Source: Lumbricus rubellus (Eukaryota; Annelida; Clitellata; Crassiclitellata; Lumbricidae). From it: a DNA stretch of 64,000 nucleotides. The DNA is taken from the NCBI GenBank assembly GCA_945859605.1, contig OX243814.1, positions 31,512,673 through 31,576,672 of the forward strand. Reading direction: 5' to 3'. A program made the position numbers and the translations under genes. Below, one piece after another: positions 60,901-64,000 of the stretch; position 1 is the first letter of the stretch, and each line of letters begins with the position of its first letter. Below the pieces are notes generated by a model. That model was given only the letters and a program-made list of their open reading frames with translations, did not search any database and was not told where the DNA came from.

Positions 60901-62867
60901 GGTTAGATTTGTAGAAATGCTTTGGCAAAGGCAGTATAATTATTCAGTTTCTTTGAATGCAGTGATGTATTGAACGAAATACACATTTATTGACTGAACA
61001 GCACCAGCAGCACCATAATAAAACATTTACAGCAGTCAGAAAACATCCTTCCCCCTTCACTGCAATCGATTTAGACGTCAATAAATCAGCCGAAAAGATC
61101 TTTGGGAACGTCTGCCAAATAAATGAAAGCACGTTTGTTGAGTGAGCGTTGGTGGCACCATGTTAATGAAGTGCATCAACGTCATATTAATTATTAACTC
61201 ACAGCAGGAATTCTGCTGTTCTCATAATAACACGCTGGTTGATGTTTGGTGACCCCAATGAACCGTTGAAGGTTTGGTTTGCCTATTTCCAGATTTCATT
61301 TTGGCAGAGATTGCAGTTCGTGTGGTCCTGTGAATTTACAATATGAGTGGTAGCAGAAATGCTTAACCAATTATTTATGTGATTACTGGGTGGCCATATT
61401 AGCAAGGTCCATCCCTTATGGGTCTTCCTTGGTAACCAAATTATGTTAAATTATTATGTTAAATGCCATAATTGTTGTATTATGTTTTTGGTTCAGAAAA
61501 TAGATGCCTTCATTCATTCATTCATTCAACATATTCTACACATTATTTTGTAATTTTCTTTATTATTTCTGGAATACTTATTGTGTTTTCTTTAATGTTT
61601 TGATTTCAGTTATTAATGAGAGTGTATGTGTATACAATGTCAGTGTGCATACCTGAGCTGATTGTTTTTCGTGACAGGTGCGACGTCAGATATCGGATCA
61701 TCATTGACGAGACTTTGTCTGAGGCACAAAGCGATTGAAAATCGATTGAAGAATTACACCGCGTACGTCAACTATTGATCACTGACTTATTTATAAATCG
61801 CCTTTCTTTAGGCATGAATCACTAATGAGCAGCCTGTCAATTCTCAATCTCCGTTCGGTCTTTGGGAAGGGGTTTAGGGTGATGGTTAACACTCTGGAAC
61901 GAAGATATTGTGGCAGGATTGCTTCCTGTGGCCTCCCTAAGGTCTGCTGAGCCTTCCATTCTTCAGATGGTGTTGGTAAAGACAGTAGTAGGATGGGATG
62001 TGCGCCCCGTTGGCTGCCGATAGTTGGATTTTACTCCTGTAGTACGGTAGCTTGTGATCATCCGTCATACTATGAATTTTTATCATTCTGTGTTTTGTCA
62101 GTTTGATATTAAAAACAAAGATCATTATTATTCTTTGTGGAGTTTGTAATACAATTTCTCCGAAGCTGTGGTTAAACACATTCATGATTTCACGTTTAAA
62201 ATTATTTATTTATTGTGGTATTGTAAGAAGAGTTTTTTAGATCTTCGACCTACTGAGCTTTCAATTTTCTTGATCAGTGATCTCTGATTGTTGTAGAGCA
62301 CTTGTTGAAGCGCTAGTGGTTCCTCTGCAGGATCGAATGGATGACTGGAAGAAGGGAGTCGTTCAACTGGAAAAAGATCATGCTAAAGGTAATTAATTTT
62401 CCATACAATACTAATTGTCTTATATCTTTTATTCCACCAGTGTTAAGCTGAAGCAGGTTAGAAAAGATGGGGAGACACAAAAATAATGTTGTATGTATGT
62501 ATGTGATCTTTTTATAGTGCTCCTTCAAGAATTCTACTCAGGAGTGTTCTTGACTACAGCATGGACACTGCATCAGAGTTTCCCACCGAAGCACATGAGC
62601 AGTTGCTTGTGAAGGACGTGCTCAAGGTCCCTACGTGACGGCTTGAGGTGTATTCAAACCTGCAATGCTCCTCCTGCAAGGCAATGAACATATCCGCTAC
62701 ACCACCATGCCCCACAAAATGTGGTGCATTTATTATGATGAAAGCAGTGCCTTGGAAGTCATCTTGGTCATTTTTTCTTTTTCTGTGTATAGAGTATAAG
62801 AAATGTCATGGTGAATTGAAGAAGGCTTCTGGAGAATCAAGCAGACTACAGAAGAAGGTCACGAAAG
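45548..62867 (+). CDS. MTSS1/MTSS2-like I-BAR (IMD) protein, first six coding exons (partial)
   Basis: I-BAR proteins of this family bind PIP2-rich membrane and actin regulators at protrusions. Coding exons: 45548-45607, 56710-56771, 58284-58357, 61678-61762, 62297-62388, 62793-62867; phases agree and yield the first 149 residues. The text follows human MTSS1: ELGMLFQQIVSDIK, FPVWEDFTNKAVKLHSSLR, SSFLDAFQKLADCASGTRG, DIGSSLTRLCLRHKAIENRL, DRMDDWKKG, LEKDHAKEYKK. This is the first part of the ~250-residue helical I-BAR domain. The rest, including the proline-rich region and WH2 motif, must lie right of the window. Intron 1 is 11.1 kb and transposon-rich. The ATG at 45548 is chosen because it aligns with the family start, but an acceptor-like TTGACAG lies 14 nt upstream, so an upstream exon is possible. 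MTSS1 and MTSS2 cannot be told apart here. Confidence 0.88.
47519..47631. mobile_element. 113-bp hAT-like MITE
   Basis: Ends CAGTGTAAGAATT and (from the right) CAGGGTGAGAATT; perfect 8-bp duplication GCTGTAGT at 47511-47518 and 47632-47639. It lies in MTSS-like intron 1. Confidence 0.8.
47921..47934 (+). promoter_or_regulatory. CTCF-like motif in MTSS-like intron 1
   Basis: CCACCAGGGGGAGC differs from the common vertebrate CTCF core by one base. Only the motif supports it. Confidence 0.2.
48205..48492. mobile_element. Diverged relative of the 2900-3342 MITE
   Basis: The same order of blocks is seen as in 2900-3342: CTTGCCCCC, a TTTTTTACTGCTACTTTT.G stretch, TAACAAATT, AAGCACTAA, a CCTC..CGAAAAACACCC block, TTGCCCCTC.TACAAAA, CTGC...GCCCAT. 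The minus-strand open frames of the two share FCRRG/FCKRG and GIFQRGF/GVFRRGF text. The ends are eroded. Confidence 0.65.
52299..52666. mobile_element. 368-bp TIR element with GATGACC/AGTCATCC modules
   Basis: Ends CAAGGCCATAGCCAGG and (from the right) CAAGGCCGTAGACAGG; 8-bp CATGCATG on both sides, though these lie in CATG-rich simple sequence. The inside has two copies of GATGACC-T7-AGTC(A/G)TC and TTTCGGGGGTGTTTT. It lies in MTSS-like intron 1. Confidence 0.7.
52941..53037 (+). repeat. 24-bp tandem repeat, 4 copies
   Basis: Unit GTAAATTATGTAGAGCAAGT plus GTAA begins at 52941, 52965, 52989 and 53013; the last unit has small changes. Without spacers it is a minisatellite, not a CRISPR array. 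Confidence 0.9.
53240..53345 (+). mobile_element. LINE 3'-end fragment
   Basis: Matches 38151-38255 closely (ACAAGGCACGAGAGA, GAGGATAGTTGTGTCAAAAG). It encodes the RLRLYGHVMIKEEDSCVKRI stretch and is cut off before the family tail. Confidence 0.65.
53789..54226 (-). mobile_element. PIF/Harbinger-like MITE, copy 3
   Basis: 438 bp, TTA on both sides (53786-53788, 54227-54229). Same family as 9895-10321, reverse orientation, with an expanded A/T run in the left-centre. It lies in MTSS-like intron 1. Confidence 0.85.
55449..55625 (-). mobile_element. tRNA-derived SINE copy, 5' tail trimmed
   Basis: CTCAGAGGTGCCCCCAACTACAG at the left; GGATTCGAAGC (decayed B box) and ACACCAACGTGCCCCA at the right, in reverse. 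It lies in MTSS-like intron 1. Confidence 0.65.
57455..57532 (+). mobile_element. 5S-rRNA-like SINE (SINE3-type) remnant
   Basis: TTAAGCAACAGTGAGTCTGG, then GCACTTGGATGAGTGACCAC, then GTATGGTATATATCAGGC follow the internal-promoter half of 5S rRNA (AAGCAGGGTC.GGCCTGG, TACTTGGATGGGAGACC, GGTGCTGTAGGC). The 5' half is not recognisable, so it is a remnant, not a 5S gene. It lies in MTSS-like intron 2. Confidence 0.5.
57796..57946. repeat. (ATA/AAT)n microsatellite
   Basis: Long trinucleotide run with interruptions in MTSS-like intron 2. The long minus-strand frame of repeated isoleucine and tyrosine over it is not a gene. Confidence 0.9.
58762..58861 (-). mobile_element. LINE 3'-end fragment
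   Basis: The reverse complement matches 38638-38720 (GACACTGGAAACA, GAGGAGAAGGATCCGAGTGG, CTCGCCAGAGGGAATAATTC). It lies in MTSS-like intron 3. Confidence 0.65.
59697..59772. repeat. 27-bp-arm hairpin
   Basis: Arms 59697-59723 and 59746-59772 are inverted with a single mismatch (GTGGGAAAAGGCACTAA), separated by 22 bp. No clear target duplication. It lies in MTSS-like intron 3. Confidence 0.7.
62513..62715 (-). mobile_element. tRNA-derived SINE copy
   Basis: TTATAGTGCTCCTTCAAG at the left, CGCTACACCACCATGCCCCA at the right. It lies in the intron between the fifth and sixth MTSS-like coding exons. Confidence 0.75.
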
Positions 62868-63055
62868 GTCAGGATTTTCATTGAATGACGTTTGTTTATT
62901 TTGTCTGTTATGACTCTGTTAGGTTGCTAGGATGTAGGTGGCTGGCTGATGGGACTTGGTTCTGTACTGGGTTCTGCACTAGGTAGTAGTGTAGCCAGAA
63001 ATGTTTTTCTGCTGCTTTCATTTGGTGGGTTTCCTATGGACAATTTTGTTTGTAT

Positions 63056-63257
63056 GTGCACTTGTTATAGCACCCCTTCAAACTCTCATCTACTCAGAGG
63101 CGCTCCCGAATGCAGAGCGGACACTGCATCGGAGTTTCACGCCGAAGCGCTGAGCAATTGTGAGTGAAGGACTTGCCCAAGGTTCTTACGCGGCGAGGTG
63201 GATTCAAACCTTCTGGCTCCAAGGCAACGACGCCACCACTACACAACCGCCCCCCCA
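63056..63257 (-). mobile_element. tRNA-derived SINE copy, well preserved
   Basis: CACTTGTTATAGCACCCCTT at the left, GCACTGCATCGGAGTTTCAC-type body and CCACTACACAACCGCCCCCC at the right. The body is close to the copies at 6384 and 36534. Confidence 0.8.
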
Positions 63258-63424
63258 CAATTTTGCAAAGTACGCAGAATATATGCAGCATCGGTTTTAA
63301 ATAAATCATGTTTTAAGGTTTGAACCTGTAACACTCTCCTCTGTAAATACATTTATGATGTTGGATTCTATAACTGTGCCTCAGGTCTAGACTAGGTGAA
63401 GTGTTGGCCTGATATCAATGGTAA

Positions 63425-63859
63425 GGCGTAGAAAAAAAATTGTTGTGTTTCCGGTAACCCGACCGACCCATTTTTATGGCCGCGACCCGAATATTTTTTT
63501 AAAAAAATTTTCTCCCCCAAAAAAATTTTTTCCCTAAAAAAATTTTCAAAACAAAATTTACCTTTTTTTTCAAAAAATATTTTTTTAACATTTGTATTGA
63601 CATAACATAAGAGACGTCAACAAAATGAAATTAATAGGACTGTTACTAGAGCAGTTTTAGGTGCAGACAGTCGGGAAATAGGCAGTTTATACTTGCTTAG
63701 AACACGTACTTTGTTTCAGCGTGCAAAAAAGACTAGTAAGGTATACTTTTTCGGATAGTCACTGCATAAAAATATTTTACAAAATAAAAATATTTTCCGA
63801 CCTACCTACCCAATTTTTTTTAGCTCTGTTACCGGAAACACAAAATTTTTTTTTAGGCC
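63425..63859 (+). mobile_element. PIF/Harbinger-like MITE, copy 4
   Basis: 435 bp, TAA on both sides (63422-63424, 63860-63862). Same family and orientation as copy 1, with a C/T-rich change in the left-centre. It lies downstream of the last visible MTSS-like exon. Confidence 0.85.
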
Positions 63860-64000
63860 TAATGAAAATTCATGCTGTCAATCTGCATGTCAGTCATTCC
63901 AGTAATTTCGTTTATTTGATTAATTAATTAGATGAATGATAATTATATAATTGATTGTTGATTGCTTACTTACTTTACTTGCTCAGCCATTGACTCGTTC

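Overview
This is a window of an intron-rich, AT-rich animal nuclear genome. The gene set (mitochondrial leucyl-tRNA synthetase, PAAF1, RPS28, a LUBAC-type UBL/NZF protein, an MTSS-family I-BAR protein), small phase-consistent exons and dense short DNA transposons point to an invertebrate metazoan, plausibly a deuterostome such as an echinoderm. The species cannot be fixed from the sequence. Bacterial features (operons, ribosome binding sites, CRISPR) do not apply. All exon models were assembled by eye from splice sites, reading phase and remembered family similarity; none was aligned by computer.

Layout. 1-165 (+): 3' end of an unidentified cysteine-containing protein gene. 166-4380: no gene seen; several foldback and terminal-inverted-repeat (TIR) elements. 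4381-18702 (+): a complete 22-exon mitochondrial leucyl-tRNA synthetase gene (LARS2, 910 codons). 19787-29739 (+): a complete 11-exon PAAF1 gene (402 codons, WD repeats, proteasome-ATPase-associated). 30874-31883 (-): a complete 3-exon ribosomal protein S28 gene, convergent with PAAF1. 34332-38063 (-): a six-exon gene for a 321-residue protein with a LUBAC-tethering-like helix region, a ubiquitin-like domain and an NZF zinc finger, but no RING-IBR-RING, so it resembles SHARPIN/HOIL-1. About 38.1-45.5 kb: mostly transposon remains. 45548-62867 (+): the first six coding exons of an MTSS1/MTSS2-type I-BAR gene, which runs off the right edge. The genes are housekeeping or signalling genes with no obvious shared pathway.

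The richest signal is in the repeats. At least nine TIR elements are flanked by perfect 8-bp target duplications (hAT-like). Four copies of one ~430-bp TIR element all have 3-bp TWA duplications (PIF/Harbinger-like). Three 62-63-bp hairpins sit exactly between TTAA sites (piggyBac-like). There is also a tRNA-derived SINE family, a 5S-rRNA-like SINE remnant, a probable solo LTR, LINE fragments, and an 866-bp foldback element carrying four G-quadruplex motifs.

Some repeats touch gene structure. LARS2 carries a partial tandem duplication of exon 2 that is itself a possible in-frame 69-nt cassette. LARS2 exon 5 ends inside a 46-bp minisatellite that copies its splice donor. An hAT-like element with long poly-T hairpin modules sits 72 bp upstream of the RPS28 start codon.
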